This document shows, in pieces, positions 1 to 8,753 of a stretch of 64,000 nt of DNA. Made by a program: the position numbers and the translations under genes. Under the pieces are notes generated by a model that made no database searches, was not told the origin of the DNA, and saw only the letters and a list, made by a program, of their open reading frames with translations. This DNA comes from Acuticoccus sediminis. GTDB lineage: Bacteria; Pseudomonadota; Alphaproteobacteria; Rhizobiales; Amorphaceae. The stretch's first letter is position 1; every line of letters begins with the position of its first letter. The DNA lies in NCBI RefSeq assembly GCF_003258595.1, contig NZ_QHHQ01000001.1, positions 1,674,001 to 1,738,000 on the forward strand, read 5' to 3'.

Positions 1-1
1 C

Positions 2-442
2 TTCCTTCTCAACGTGATCGCGCACCGGCTGGGCACGCTGCCGCCGCTCGCGGCCACCGGGTCGGTCTCGCTGGGCGCGGTCATCGGCGTGACGCCGCTG
101 ATGCTGCAGCTCGAGCCGTCCGAGATCCTGCCCGCCGAGCCGAGCGCGCTCGGCCTTCTGGCGGCGATGTCGCTCTTCAGCGCATTCATGCCGCAGCTCA
201 TCTACGTCACGTTCGCGCCGAGGCTGGGGGCCGTGACGACCGCGATTGCCGGCAGCGCGGAGCTGCCGTCGATGTTCCTGATCGGCTGGCTGGCGTTCGG
301 CGAGCCGCTGACGCTCGCCCATGCGGCGGCGGCGTCACTCATCATGATCGCGATCGCCATCACGCCGCAGAACCCGCCCGCGACGCGGATGCACGCCCCG
401 CTCCACGACGAGGATGCGCAGGGCGGGGCGCCGCGCAGCTAG
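2..442 (+). CDS. EamA/DMT-family transporter, C-terminal part (5' end outside window)
   Basis: The reading frame is open from base 2 (a codon run reading F-L-L-N-V) to the stop at 442, so the start lies upstream of the window. The visible 146 or so residues form about four hydrophobic segments with the small-residue-rich helices and a 'WLAFGEPLT' motif near the C-terminal end. That motif is typical of the second EamA repeat of drug/metabolite exporters. The tail after the last helix is polar. Substrate cannot be told from sequence. It converges on the metallo-hydrolase gene, with only 6 bases between the two stops. Confidence 0.7.
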   Translation, partial: FLLNVIAHRLGTLPPLAATGSVSLGAVIGVTPLMLQLEPSEILPAEPSALGLLAAMSLFSAFMPQLIYVTFAPRLGAVTTAIAGSAELPSMFLIGWLAFGEPLTLAHAAAASLIMIAIAITPQNPPATRMHAPLHDEDAQGGAPRS

Positions 443-448
443 GCGCCG

Positions 449-1273
449 CTACTCGCCGCCGTAGGTCGGCTGAAGGACCACGAACGTCGGCCGTTCCGGC
501 AGGGTGTTGAGCGAGACGCGCAGCACCGGGTCCGACGGCATGCTGATGATGAGGCCGTCCGCGCGGGTGCGGTTGACGAATTCGGCGAGGGTATACTGGC
601 CGAACCAGTGCATCGGGATGGCGATGGACGAACGCAGGCGCGACACAACCTCCATCATCGCCGACTGGTCCATCGTGTAGGTGCCGTCGACGGGGACGAA
701 GACGACATCCAGCCGGCCGATCTCGGCGACCTGCGCGTCCGACAAGGGCTGGTGCAGGTGTCCGAGGTGACCGATGCACAGGCCCTGGATCTCGTAGATG
801 AAGATCGAGTTCCCGTTCGCCTCGAAGCCCATGTAGCTGCGGATGTCGGTCGTGACGTTGCGCACCAGCACCTCGCCGACCTGCAGCATGTGCTGCGCCG
901 GCACGCCGTTCTCGCCCCACCCCTTGAGGACATGCGGGATGGCGGGATCCGGGAAATTTGTAAAATGGCTCGTGTGCGCGTGGTTCATGGTGGCGACGTC
1001 CGGCGTCGGGCCGGCGCCGGCGCTGCCGGCATAGTCGGTCGCGATCGTCGTCCCGTCCGGTGCGGTGATGCGGAAGGTCGAGTGGCCGATGTAGCGGATC
1101 TCGACGGAATGCTCGGGGCGCGGGATGTCGTTCGCGACGCGGATGAGCCGCGCTTCAGGAAAGGCGGAGGCGATGGCCTGGCAGTTCGAGAACTGCGCGG
1201 ACGCCTCGGTGCTGACGAGGGCCATGAGCCCTGCGCATGCGACGACGAACGAGCGAAGGGGGATCCAACCCAC
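449..1273 (-). CDS. Exported metallo-beta-lactamase-fold hydrolase (UlaG-like)
   Basis: The 274-residue product starts with a signal peptide (hydrophobic stretch ending near 'TEASA'). It then shows MBL-fold elements: 'GHSTF' at the start of the sheet core, 'NHAHTSHF' as a degenerate HxHxDH metal motif, 'GHLGHL' for the next metal histidine, and 'MHWFG' near the C-terminus. This is the UlaG/ComA-like branch of the fold, and the substrate is unknown. I chose the GTG at 1273 because GAGGAG lies 6 bases upstream and the signal peptide follows directly. The longer frame to 1360 adds a polar stretch before the signal. The first metal motif reads HAHTSH, so the usual Asp is replaced by Ser and activity may differ from typical members. 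Confidence 0.75.
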   Translation of the reverse strand: MGWIPLRSFVVACAGLMALVSTEASAQFSNCQAIASAFPEARLIRVANDIPRPEHSVEIRYIGHSTFRITAPDGTTIATDYAGSAGAGPTPDVATMNHAHTSHFTNFPDPAIPHVLKGWGENGVPAQHMLQVGEVLVRNVTTDIRSYMGFEANGNSIFIYEIQGLCIGHLGHLHQPLSDAQVAEIGRLDVVFVPVDGTYTMDQSAMMEVVSRLRSSIAIPMHWFGQYTLAEFVNRTRADGLIISMPSDPVLRVSLNTLPERPTFVVLQPTYGGE

Positions 1274-1559
1274 ACGCGCCTCCTCGGTATTCGCGGTACG
1301 GTCGCTCCTGCTCAGGGCGACAAGCAAGTATTGTACCGGAGCCGGGGCGCTGTCCCACACAAAGCGTCCGCGCGATTGGGGCCGAATGTCTCAGCCGGCG
1401 GCGGCGCGAGCGGCGTTGCGGGCCGGAACGATCGGGCCGCACCGGGATCGTCCCGGGTGGGCCTCGACGGGGGAGACGGAGACCGCGGTCGCCGCGCGCA
1501 GGCGATCGCAGGGCGGCGGTCGGCGCCGCCGGGATCGGCGGCGGGCGATGGCGTGCCGG

Positions 1560-2357
1560 TCAGACCGGGCGCGGGCCGGACCGCGCTCCGGCGCGGTCGA
1601 TGCCCGGATTGGACGCGACGATCGACAGGACGGGCGTCGTCTCGGCCGCCTCCCGTGGAACCGGGCGCTCGATTTCGAACGGCTGGCGGTCGCCGATGAA
1701 GGCGTAGCCGGCGAAGCGCTTGGCGTCGATTACGTCGTAGCCGAGGCGCAGGCGCAGCTTCTTGCGCAGCTTGGAGATGTGCCCCTCGATCACCGTCTCG
1801 TCGACGTTCTCGTTGAAGAGACCGTAGATGGCGTTGAAGAGCTGTGTCTTCGTGATCCGCCGGCGCCGGTTCTTCACGAGGTATTCGAGGATCTGGCGCT
1901 CCCGGCGGGGCAGCTCGACGGGGACGTCGTCGATGACCGGGTCGCGCGAGTCGAAGTAGACGGTGAGGCGGCCGAACTGGGCCTCCTCGCGCGCGTCGCT
2001 GGAGCGCCGCCAGATGGCGTTGGCGCGGGCGACGAGCTCGCGGACCGGAGCGGGCTTCTTGACCACGTCGTCGACGCCCACGTTGAAGAGTTCGAGCGTC
2101 TCCTCGAGGCCGCTCTCCTCCTTGAGGGCGATGATCGGGGTCTTGGCCCGGCTGCGCACCAGGGAGGGGACGGTGTAGCGGTCCTCGGTCGCGCCGAGGA
2201 TGACCGCCTGAATGGCGGCGGTGTCCGCGTCGGAGATCGAGTGAAGCCAGTCGGCGAACTCGATGCCCGCGAAGGTTGTGCAGGCGAGGCCTTCACGTTC
2301 GAAGCCGGACTTGTATCCGTTGGCCACGACCTCACGCGAATCGATGACGATGTACAT
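1560..2357 (-). CDS. ftcR: FtcR-type flagellar transcriptional regulator, orphan OmpR-like response regulator
   Basis: The 265-residue protein has an N-terminal receiver-like domain (about 1-115) and an OmpR/PhoB winged-helix DNA-binding domain (about 125-225; 'ERQILEYLVKN', 'DETVIEGHISKLRKKL'). The opening 'MYIVIDSREVVANGYKSGFE' is characteristic of FtcR, the master regulator of flagellar genes described in Brucella. In the receiver, the strand that normally ends in the phospho-acceptor Asp reads 'AVILGATEDR', so that Asp is not in place; the conserved Lys ('VVKKPAP') is kept. A C-terminal tail of about 35 residues extends past the usual family end. The start at 2357 is preceded by AGGAAGG. 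The chemotaxis genes next door support a motility role. Confidence 0.85.
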   Translation of the reverse strand: MYIVIDSREVVANGYKSGFEREGLACTTFAGIEFADWLHSISDADTAAIQAVILGATEDRYTVPSLVRSRAKTPIIALKEESGLEETLELFNVGVDDVVKKPAPVRELVARANAIWRRSSDAREEAQFGRLTVYFDSRDPVIDDVPVELPRRERQILEYLVKNRRRRITKTQLFNAIYGLFNENVDETVIEGHISKLRKKLRLRLGYDVIDAKRFAGYAFIGDRQPFEIERPVPREAAETTPVLSIVASNPGIDRAGARSGPRPV

Positions 2358-2463
2358 ACGCGCCTTCCTTTCTGAGCGTGAGAGACTGGAGCCGGTGTTG
2401 CGGGAGCATCTGCTCCTCGGCGCGGCTTGTGATTGCAACCATTGCGCGAGAATTGCGGTGCTG

Positions 2464-2538
2464 CAACCGGGAAGACAACTTTAAGGGTATGCTCCCGGTT
2501 GTGCCGGAATGTGACGAAATGTCTGCCACTTGTCACAT
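2464..2538 (-). promoter_or_regulatory. Two inverted repeats upstream of ftcR
   Basis: Two perfect palindromes lie in the gap before ftcR. CAACCGGGA (2464-2472) pairs with TCCCGGTTG (2493-2501) across 20 bases. ATGTGAC (2509-2515) pairs with GTCACAT (2532-2538) across 16 bases. They lie 107-181 bases upstream of the ftcR start, so they could be operators for ftcR or structure in its leader. The regulator that binds them is not known. Confidence 0.4.
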
Positions 2539-2593
2539 CGATCCTCCGCCACAACCATAAATCGCGCGTCTGTGGCGATGCCTCAGGCGGCGC

Positions 2594-2980
2594 TCAGGCG
2601 GGCTGGAAGACGGATTCGATCTTCCCCTTGAGCGTCTGAGCGTTGAAGGGTTTCACGATGTAGTTGTTCACGCCGGCCTTTTTCGCCGCGACGACGTTCT
2701 CGGACTTCGCCTCGGCGGTGACCATGATGAAGGGGAGCTCGGAATGCTCGGGGTCCGCACGGACCTGCTTGAGCAGTTCGTAGCCCGTCATCGGCTCCAT
2801 GTTCCAGTCGGAGATGACGAGGCCGTACTTCTTCGCCTTGATCTTTTCCAAGGCTTCGCTGCCGTCCGACGCTTCGTCAACGTCCTGGAACCCGATCTGG
2901 CGAAGGAGGTTCTTGATGATACGGACCATAGTCTTGTAGTCGTCGACCACGAGGACAGGCATCGTCAAGTCTAGGGACAT
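2594..2980 (-). CDS. cheY: CheY-like single-domain response regulator
   Basis: This 128-residue receiver domain has no output domain. It contains the acidic pocket ('VVDDYKTM'), the phospho-acceptor Asp in 'VISDWNMEPMTG', the switch Thr in 'MVTAEAK' and the conserved Lys in 'YIVKPF'. It closely resembles CheY proteins that bind the flagellar switch. The start at 2980 has GGAG 7 bases upstream; an in-frame extension to 3028 adds residues not typical of the family. The gene is divergent from a cheZ-like gene, whose product would dephosphorylate it, and is followed on the same strand by ftcR. Confidence 0.88.
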   Translation of the reverse strand: MSLDLTMPVLVVDDYKTMVRIIKNLLRQIGFQDVDEASDGSEALEKIKAKKYGLVISDWNMEPMTGYELLKQVRADPEHSELPFIMVTAEAKSENVVAAKKAGVNNYIVKPFNAQTLKGKIESVFQPA

Positions 2981-3163
2981 CGATAGCTCCGCGATGTTGC
3001 ACGCCCGGTTGAGCGAATGTTCAGCCATTTCGGTTTAAGCTGATACGCTTGTGCGAAGCTGGCTCCGAACCTTGCCCGACACTCGCTTGACTGTGCGTCC
3101 CTAGGTTGAACCCGGTGCGGTTCGGTGTATCGTTAGGCTGTGCGTCAACGGAGTCATTTGGAC

Positions 3164-3820
3164 ATGGCAAGACCATTCCGGGTCGAGATCGCAGAAGCAC
3201 GGCGTCTTGCCGAAACTTCGCCGATGACCCACCAGGTGGAGACGATTCTCAAGGAGCTGCACAGTTCGCGCGGCCAGGCCGGTGGGGCGTCCGAGCAGAA
3301 GGTCGACAATGCGATCGCGCTGTGGAGCGGCGTCGACGACATTCAGAAGCGTATCGACGTCACCAAGACCGAAATTGGCGCCCTCTACGCTCGCAATTCG
3401 GGAGACCAGTCGAACGCGCGTGCGGCGGAGGAGCTACGTGCCGTCGTGCACGGGACGGAGATGGCGACGGACACGATCCTCGCCGCCGCCGAGACGATCG
3501 ACACGCTCATTCCCCGCATCATGGATGCCGTCGGCGAGGACCTTAAGGACAGTGTCCAGTCGATGTCGGACAGCGTGATCCAGATCTTCGAGGCCTGCAA
3601 TTTCCAGGACATCACCGGGCAGCGGATCTCGAAGGTGGTCGACTCGCTGCAGTTCATCGAGGAGCGCATCGCCTCCATGGTGGACGTCTGGAAGGCGCAG
3701 GAACTCTCCGTCGCCGTCGTCCCCAAGGAGAAGAGCGACAAGGACCTCCTCAACGGTCCCGCGCTGGATGGCGACTACGGCGTCGTCAACCAGGACGACG
3801 TGGACGCGCTCTTCGGATAG
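3164..3820 (+). CDS. cheZ: CheZ-family protein phosphatase
   Basis: The 218-residue protein is almost entirely helical, as expected for the long hairpin of CheZ. The signature 'FEACNFQDITGQRI' at about 140-155 contains the Asp and Gln (D-I-T-G-Q) that in CheZ act on phospho-CheY. The last residues, 'NQDDVDALFG', resemble the amphipathic C-terminal CheY-binding peptide of CheZ, so both functional ends are present. The ATG at 3164 was preferred over the GTG at 3140 because the family starts close to it; GGAG lies about 10 bases upstream. It is divergent from cheY and acts in the cytoplasm on chemotaxis signalling. Confidence 0.85.
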   Translation: MARPFRVEIAEARRLAETSPMTHQVETILKELHSSRGQAGGASEQKVDNAIALWSGVDDIQKRIDVTKTEIGALYARNSGDQSNARAAEELRAVVHGTEMATDTILAAAETIDTLIPRIMDAVGEDLKDSVQSMSDSVIQIFEACNFQDITGQRISKVVDSLQFIEERIASMVDVWKAQELSVAVVPKEKSDKDLLNGPALDGDYGVVNQDDVDALFG

Positions 3821-3926
3821 CCGAATATCCGGCCCGGTCGTGCGATCGGGTCGGCGATGACGCAGGATGGACCACAGGGCGACCCGGCTCCCATCGGCCG
3901 GGTCGTCCTGCGTCTGCGTGCGCGCG

Positions 3927-4562
3927 TCAGGATACGCCGGCGGGTTCCGCTTCCGGCAGCCAGGTCACGGCGCGGTAGCCGGGGAGGGCCGCGACGCGGT
4001 CGATCCAGCGGACGATGCCCGGCGTCCGGGAGAGGTCGAACCCGGCCTCGTCGGCGCGGTGGGTGTAGGCGAAGAGGGCGACGTCGGCGAGGGTCGGGGC
4101 GTCGCCGACCAGCCAGTCGGCGCCGGCGAGGCGGCCCTCCATCACGTCGAGCGCCTTGATGCCGCCCTCGAGTGTCGCGGCCAGCCGCTCCGGCGTCGCC
4201 CGCGCGGCGAGCTGCGGGTAGACGAGCAGCGACCGGCGGACGGCGATGTTCGGCTCGTGGCTGTACTGCTCGAAGAACATCCACGACAGCATCCGCGCAT
4301 TTTCGTACGGGTCGGACGGCACGAAGCGCGTCCCGGCCCCGAGGTAGCAGAGCATCGCGTTGGATTCGGGGAGGTAGCGGCCGTCCTCCAGCTCCATCAG
4401 CGGCACCTTGCCGATGGGGCTCTTCGCCAGGAACTCCGTCGTCTGCGTCTCGCCGGCGAGGGTCTCGACGTCGACGTGGCGGAAGGGGATGCCGAGGAAC
4501 GCCGCCAGCAGTCGCGGCTTATAGCAGTTTCCCGAATCCCAGTTGCCGTAGATCGTGATCAT
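3927..4562 (-). CDS. Glutathione S-transferase family protein
   Basis: The protein has 211 residues, the usual GST length. The N-terminal thioredoxin-like half (1-80) contains 'NWDSGNCYKPRLLAAFLGIPF', the cis-Pro segment 'GKVPLMEL' and the glutathione-contact 'LPESNAML'. The C-terminal half is helical with the 'LADVALFAY' capping motif. Likely substrates are electrophiles conjugated to glutathione, but nothing here specifies one. GGAGG lies 6 bases before the ATG at 4562. The gene is followed by other stand-alone housekeeping genes. Confidence 0.88.
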   Translation of the reverse strand: MITIYGNWDSGNCYKPRLLAAFLGIPFRHVDVETLAGETQTTEFLAKSPIGKVPLMELEDGRYLPESNAMLCYLGAGTRFVPSDPYENARMLSWMFFEQYSHEPNIAVRRSLLVYPQLAARATPERLAATLEGGIKALDVMEGRLAGADWLVGDAPTLADVALFAYTHRADEAGFDLSRTPGIVRWIDRVAALPGYRAVTWLPEAEPAGVS

Positions 4563-4683
4563 GCCATCCCTCCGGTGGGAGGGGAAAGGTGGCGGAAACG
4601 GCGGTCCGCGGCCAATTCATTCGAGTGAGCGCCGGCCATCGCCGCTGGTGATGGGCGCACCGGGGTGCAGGACCTGTCTCCGG

Positions 4684-5034
4684 TCAGGCGCTGGCGCCGT
4701 CGTGCGCGGTGATGTTCAGCGCGTCGAGATCGACGTCGGGGACGCAGCGCAGGTTGATCGCCGCCATCTCGGTGCCGTCGGGCGCGACGCCCTCGCCAAA
4801 GGGCTTGATCCCGCAGGTGGGGCAGAAGACGTGCGCGATGGTCCGACTGCCGAACCGGTAGACCGCGACGTCGTCGGCGGGCGTCTTCAGCGTCATCGCG
4901 GCGCGCGGCACGAAGGCGAGGATCGTCCCGGCGCGCCGGCACATCGAGCAGTTGCAGGTGATGGCGTCCTGAAAGTCCGCCTCCACCTCGAACGCGATGC
5001 GCCCGCAGTGGCAGCTCCCCTCGTGTCTGGCCAT
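4684..5034 (-). CDS. GFA-family (Gfa/CENP-V) zinc protein
   Basis: The 116-residue protein carries the zinc motif set of the family: 'GSCHCGRI' near the N-terminus, 'CNCSMCRR' at about 30 and 'FCPTCGIKPF' at about 70-80. This is the fold of glutathione-dependent formaldehyde-activating enzyme and of many uncharacterised Mss4-like proteins. The family label does not prove formaldehyde activity. The start at 5034 is preceded by GGAG at a suitable distance. Confidence 0.88.
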   Translation of the reverse strand: MARHEGSCHCGRIAFEVEADFQDAITCNCSMCRRAGTILAFVPRAAMTLKTPADDVAVYRFGSRTIAHVFCPTCGIKPFGEGVAPDGTEMAAINLRCVPDVDLDALNITAHDGASA

Positions 5035-5198
5035 GACGGTCTCCGGTACGCGGCCCGTGGGCCGCGGATGATGGCCGCGCCTTATGGCAGCCGATTCGGA
5101 ACCGAATTGTGGCAGGGGCGTTGTGGTCCGGTGCAGGCGGTGGATGGGCGGACGGGCCGCCGTGGCACGCAGTCTCGCGGGAGATCAGGCGGGTGAGG

Positions 5199-5576
5199 TC
5201 AGAGGACCTCGAGCTTCACCTTGGCGACGCCCTGGTCGACCATGCCGATCTTGGCGGCGGCGGCACGGGAGAGATCGATGGTACGCTTGCCGTGGAACGG
5301 GCCACGGTCGTTGATGCGGACGGTGACGGACCGGCCGGTGGCGGGGTTCGTGACCTTCACGCGGGTGCCGAAGGGGAGCGTGCGGTGAGCGGCGGTGAGG
5401 GCGTTCATGTTGAAGCGCTCGCCGTTCGCGGTGCGCCGGCCGTGGAAGCGCTTGCCGTAGAACGATGCGGTTCCGCTGCTGACCTTGCCGGCCATCGCGT
5501 CAGTCGCCATCGGAATCGAGGTCGCAAGAAATAGGGCGGCAACAGCCGTCGCGAGGGCGGCCCTAGCGTGAAGCAT
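5199..5576 (-). CDS. rlpA: RlpA-like septal ring lytic transglycosylase family protein
   Basis: The 125-residue exported protein has a signal peptide (1 to about 28, hydrophobic '[12 protein letters not shown]') and then a single double-psi beta-barrel domain. Family motifs are 'GTASFYG', 'GRRTANGE', '[11 protein letters not shown]' and 'INDRGPF'. RlpA proteins act on denuded peptidoglycan strands; this short version lacks a SPOR domain and lacks a visible lipobox Cys, so septal targeting is unproven. The ATG at 5576 is preceded by AGGA 8 bases upstream and starts directly at the signal peptide; the frame runs upstream to 5798 but that part looks non-coding. Confidence 0.82.
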   Translation of the reverse strand: MLHARAALATAVAALFLATSIPMATDAMAGKVSSGTASFYGKRFHGRRTANGERFNMNALTAAHRTLPFGTRVKVTNPATGRSVTVRINDRGPFHGKRTIDLSRAAAAKIGMVDQGVAKVKLEVL

Positions 5577-5977
5577 GTTCGTTGTCCTGTCATCGGAGTG
5601 CCGAGGCCTCAACGTGGAGGTGTCCCGTCGGCAACAGCGCGGCGTCTCCCGCCGGCGGCGCTTGGTTAGCCTCCGATGCCGGCGGGGCAAACCCTCGTTC
5701 GGACGACAACGAACAATTTTACGGAAATTGTAGCGCAGTTTTCCACAAGGCATCGCAGGTTTGTGGGAAACGCCTGCCGTGAAGTGTCGCGTGGGCAATT
5801 TTACGATTGACCCGTAGCGTTTCCGTCGGGTCGGAGCGCCGAATCGGGGCTCGGCGGACGCGCCGGAGCGAGTAGGAACGGGACGATTGGCCCCTTCAAC
5901 GGGCGATTAAATGCGCACAATGTGCATGAAAAAAGGCGGCCGGAGCCGCCTTGGTTCGCGTCATGGTTGTTGCCGCG
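5577..5977. other. 401-bp intergenic region between rlpA and hemA with inverted repeats
   Basis: No credible gene lies here. Two dyads precede rlpA. One is ACAATTT (5713-5719) with AAATTGT (5725-5731). The other, at about 5740-5770, is TTTCCACA with TGTGGGAAA, a one-base bulge stem. They could be operators or structure in a long rlpA leader of about 150-200 nt. The right-hand end holds the hemA terminator, listed separately. Confidence 0.4.
5929..5952 (-). terminator. Rho-independent terminator after hemA
   Basis: On the minus strand an 8-bp perfect stem (AAGGCGGC and GCCGCCTT) with a 4-base loop is followed by a run of six T (the A-run at 5929-5934 on the plus strand). It lies 25 bases beyond the hemA stop. 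Confidence 0.85.
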
Positions 5978-7201
5978 TCAGGCGACGGCGGACGTCCGTG
6001 CCAGGGCGCACTGCGACCAGAGGTCGGAGAGGGCGTAGGCCAGATGGTCGATGTCCGCGTCGGTGTGGACGGGCGAGGGCGTGATGCGCAGCCGCTCGGT
6101 CCCCTTCGGGACGGTCGGGTAGTTGATGGGCTGGACGTACACGCCGTACTTGTCGAGCAGCAGGTCCGAGATCCATTTGCACTTGGCGGCATCGTTCACC
6201 ATGACGGGGACGATGTGGCTCGGGTTGTCCATCAGCGGGATGCCGATGGCCTTGAGGCGGGCCCGTACCTTGCCGACGACCGCCTGGTGGGCCTCGCGCT
6301 CGGCGTTCGAGACCTTGAGGTGCTCGATCGAGGCGCGGGCGCCTGCGGCGACGGCCGGCGGCAGCGCCGTGGTGAAGATGAAGCCCGAGGCGAACGAGCG
6401 GACGTAGTCGCACAGGTTCTTCGACGCGGCGATGTAGCCGCCGACGACGCCGAACGCCTTGCCGAGCGTCCCCTCGATCACGGTGAGTCGGTCCATAAGG
6501 CCGCGCTGTTCGGCGATGCCGCCGCCGCGCGGGCCGTAGAGACCGACCGCGTGCACCTCGTCGAGGTAGGTCATCGCGCCGTGCCTGTCGGCGACGTCGC
6601 ACAACTCCTCGATCGGCGCGATGTCGCCGTCCATGGAGTAGACGGACTCGAACGCGACGAGCTTGGGCCTGCTCGGGTCGACGGAGGAGAGGAGCCGGTC
6701 GAGGTCCTCAGGGTCGTTGTGCTTGAAGATGTGGCGATCGGCGCGGCTGTGCCGGATGCCCTCGATCATCGACGCGTGGTTCATCGCGTCGGAGAAGACG
6801 GCGCAGTTGGGGAGCTTGGCGGCGAGGGTGCCGAGCGCGGCCCAGTTCGACACGTAGCCCGAGGTGAAGAGGAGGGCGGCGGGCTTGCCGTGCAGGTCGG
6901 CGAGCGAGCGCTCCAGTTCCACGTGGTAGTGGTTGGTGCCGGAGATGTTGCGGGTGCCGCCGGCGCCGGCGCCGCAGCGGTCGATCGCTTCGTGCATGGC
7001 GGCGAGCACGGCCGGGTGCTGACCCATGCCGAGATAGTCGTTGGAGCACCAGACGGTGACTTCGTCCGGGCCATCGCCGCGGTGATGCCGTGTGGCCCGC
7101 GGGAACGCGCCGCGATGACGCTCAAGATCGGCAAAGACGCGGTAGCGCCCCTCGTTCCTCAGCGAATCGAGGCTCTCCGCGAAATGACGCTCGTAGTCCA
7201 T
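5978..7201 (-). CDS. hemA: 5-aminolevulinate synthase
   Basis: This PLP enzyme condenses glycine and succinyl-CoA to 5-aminolevulinate, the first step of tetrapyrrole synthesis by the C4 (Shemin) route used by alphaproteobacteria. The 407 residues match the family length. The PLP lysine is K248 in 'EGTLGKAFG', the cofactor-ring Asp is in 'YLDEVHAVG' (about 214), and the substrate region '[12 protein letters not shown]' (about 82-93) is intact. The ATG at 7201 has GAGGG 5 bases upstream. It has its own upstream region of 108 bases after the PucC-like gene, with an ICE-like palindrome, and a strong terminator. The location beside pucC suggests a role in supply for (bacterio)chlorophyll or for heme. 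Confidence 0.97.
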   Translation of the reverse strand: MDYERHFAESLDSLRNEGRYRVFADLERHRGAFPRATRHHRGDGPDEVTVWCSNDYLGMGQHPAVLAAMHEAIDRCGAGAGGTRNISGTNHYHVELERSLADLHGKPAALLFTSGYVSNWAALGTLAAKLPNCAVFSDAMNHASMIEGIRHSRADRHIFKHNDPEDLDRLLSSVDPSRPKLVAFESVYSMDGDIAPIEELCDVADRHGAMTYLDEVHAVGLYGPRGGGIAEQRGLMDRLTVIEGTLGKAFGVVGGYIAASKNLCDYVRSFASGFIFTTALPPAVAAGARASIEHLKVSNAEREAHQAVVGKVRARLKAIGIPLMDNPSHIVPVMVNDAAKCKWISDLLLDKYGVYVQPINYPTVPKGTERLRITPSPVHTDADIDHLAYALSDLWSQCALARTSAVA

Positions 7202-7224
7202 TGTGCCCTCAATCCATCCCTCTC

Positions 7225-7241
7225 ATTAGACATATTCTGAT
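7225..7241. promoter_or_regulatory. ICE-like palindrome upstream of hemA (candidate Irr site)
   Basis: ATTAGAC-N3-TTCTGAT matches the rhizobial iron-control element TTTAGAA-N3-TTCTAAA at 10 of 14 positions with exact spacing. It is 24 bases upstream of the hemA start, where a bound repressor could block transcription. The site is inferred; no irr gene is in the window. Confidence 0.4.
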
Positions 7242-7309
7242 TGAGGGGCACTGAGTCCAGCGTGCGGTTGTCGTTTTCGGCCATGCTGAAGAGGGGTTGT
7301 GACAAAAGG

Positions 7310-8611
7310 TCAGCCCCGAAGGGCAGAGAAAGTCATGTCTTTTGGAAAAATCTGCAGCACGCGCATCGCGACTAAAGACGCAATCGTGAAGAGCGCCCCT
7401 TCGACGAGGAACACGCTCGCGAAGGCGTAGGAATCGGCGGCGAGGGCGCGAGTCGCGTCGAGGAGGCCCGCGCCGGCGACCATGCCGAGGCCGAATCCGA
7501 GTGCCTGCGCCGTCCCCCACATGCCGACGCGGGTGCCTTCGCGCCCGCCCTCGCCATCGCCGGCGAGGGAGAACATCGCCGCGATCGCGCCGCCGGCGAA
7601 GAGGCCGTTGGCGAGGCCGTAAACGAGGATCGTCGGCCGCAGCGGCCAGTCGGGCGCGGTAAGCGCGGCGGCGGCGAGGCCGGCGAGCGCCACCGCCGAG
7701 GCGAGGCAGCCGGTCACCGTCGCGCCGACCAGCGCGGCGGGCCTGCCGCGCGCGAGGCGGCCGACGACGGCCATGAGGATGAGCCCCGCGAAGACGCCGG
7801 CGTGATGGTCGCCCGACAGCCGCGTCGAGGCGCCGGGCTCGAGCCCGAAGACGGCTGCGCTGAACGGCTCCATCACCAGCTCCTGCATGTTGTAGGCGAA
7901 CATCGACAGGAAGACGAAGACCGTGAAGCCGCGCACCCGCGGGTCACGCCACACGTCCGCCAGCGCCTCGCGAAAGCGGCTCGGCGCGGGCGGCGCCTCC
8001 TCGTGGCGCGGCCGTTCCACCCCCAGCATCGCGAGGGTGCCGAGCGTGAAGGCGGCGAGGCTGACGGTGGACGAGACGGCGATCAGCGTCTGGTAGGAGA
8101 AGGGGATCATGGCCGAGCCGGCGAGCTTGGAGGTGATCACCAGGCCGAGGATCATCGTCAGGAAGATCGTGGTCGCCGCCGGTGCGCGCCGCTCGGGCGC
8201 AACGGTGGTGGAGACGAGGGCGAAGAGCGTCGTCCCGGCCGCGCCCACCCCGATCCCGACGCCGGAGTAGGCGAGGAGTGCGGCGATGTACCCGGCGACG
8301 GGGTCGGTCACCATCAGCCGGGTCGCGAACGCGCAGCCGACGCCGGACACCGACAGCAGCGCGAGGCCGGCGAGGATCCACGGCGTGCGCCTCGGGCTGC
8401 GGTCGGAGCCGTGGCCGAAGCGCACCCGTGTCGCCTGCACGGCGTAGTGGGCGCCGATCAGCCCGGCCGGGAGGAGGGCGAGCAGGCTCAGCTCCTCCAC
8501 CATCAGGCGTGGGATCGTGGAGATCGGGATCACGGTGACAGACGCGATCGCGGCCTGCACGACGGCGAGCCGGACGATGGTCACCCAGTTGGCGAGGAAC
8601 GGCTGGATCAT
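7310..8611 (-). CDS. BCD-family (PucC/LhaA-like) MFS transporter
   Basis: The 433-residue protein has about twelve hydrophobic helices. Segments such as 'GVGAAGTTLFALVSTTVAP', 'FVFLSMFAYNMQELVMEPF' and 'ELSLLALLPAGLIGAHY' followed by 'RFGHGSD' are those of the PucC/LhaA/Bch2 branch of the major facilitator superfamily. Relatives assist light-harvesting complex assembly or (bacterio)chlorophyll delivery in phototrophs. No other photosynthesis gene is present in the window, so this may be a relic, a distal part of a photosynthesis cluster, or a repurposed tetrapyrrole transporter. The ATG at 8611 fits the first helix better than the GTG at 8653; its Shine-Dalgarno is weak. Confidence 0.78.
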   Translation of the reverse strand: MIQPFLANWVTIVRLAVVQAAIASVTVIPISTIPRLMVEELSLLALLPAGLIGAHYAVQATRVRFGHGSDRSPRRTPWILAGLALLSVSGVGCAFATRLMVTDPVAGYIAALLAYSGVGIGVGAAGTTLFALVSTTVAPERRAPAATTIFLTMILGLVITSKLAGSAMIPFSYQTLIAVSSTVSLAAFTLGTLAMLGVERPRHEEAPPAPSRFREALADVWRDPRVRGFTVFVFLSMFAYNMQELVMEPFSAAVFGLEPGASTRLSGDHHAGVFAGLILMAVVGRLARGRPAALVGATVTGCLASAVALAGLAAAALTAPDWPLRPTILVYGLANGLFAGGAIAAMFSLAGDGEGGREGTRVGMWGTAQALGFGLGMVAGAGLLDATRALAADSYAFASVFLVEGALFTIASLVAMRVLQIFPKDMTFSALRG

Positions 8612-8753
8612 CGCCCCATCATAGGGTGGGAACCCGCTCCCGGCATGGGGCACTGCGGCATCGCCGACGTCCTGACAGTACGAAAACGTCAGGCCGCGCG
8701 CGGGGGATCCCGTGCGGCAGAAATGGCGGGGAGAAGGGAACCAAACTCTCGGA

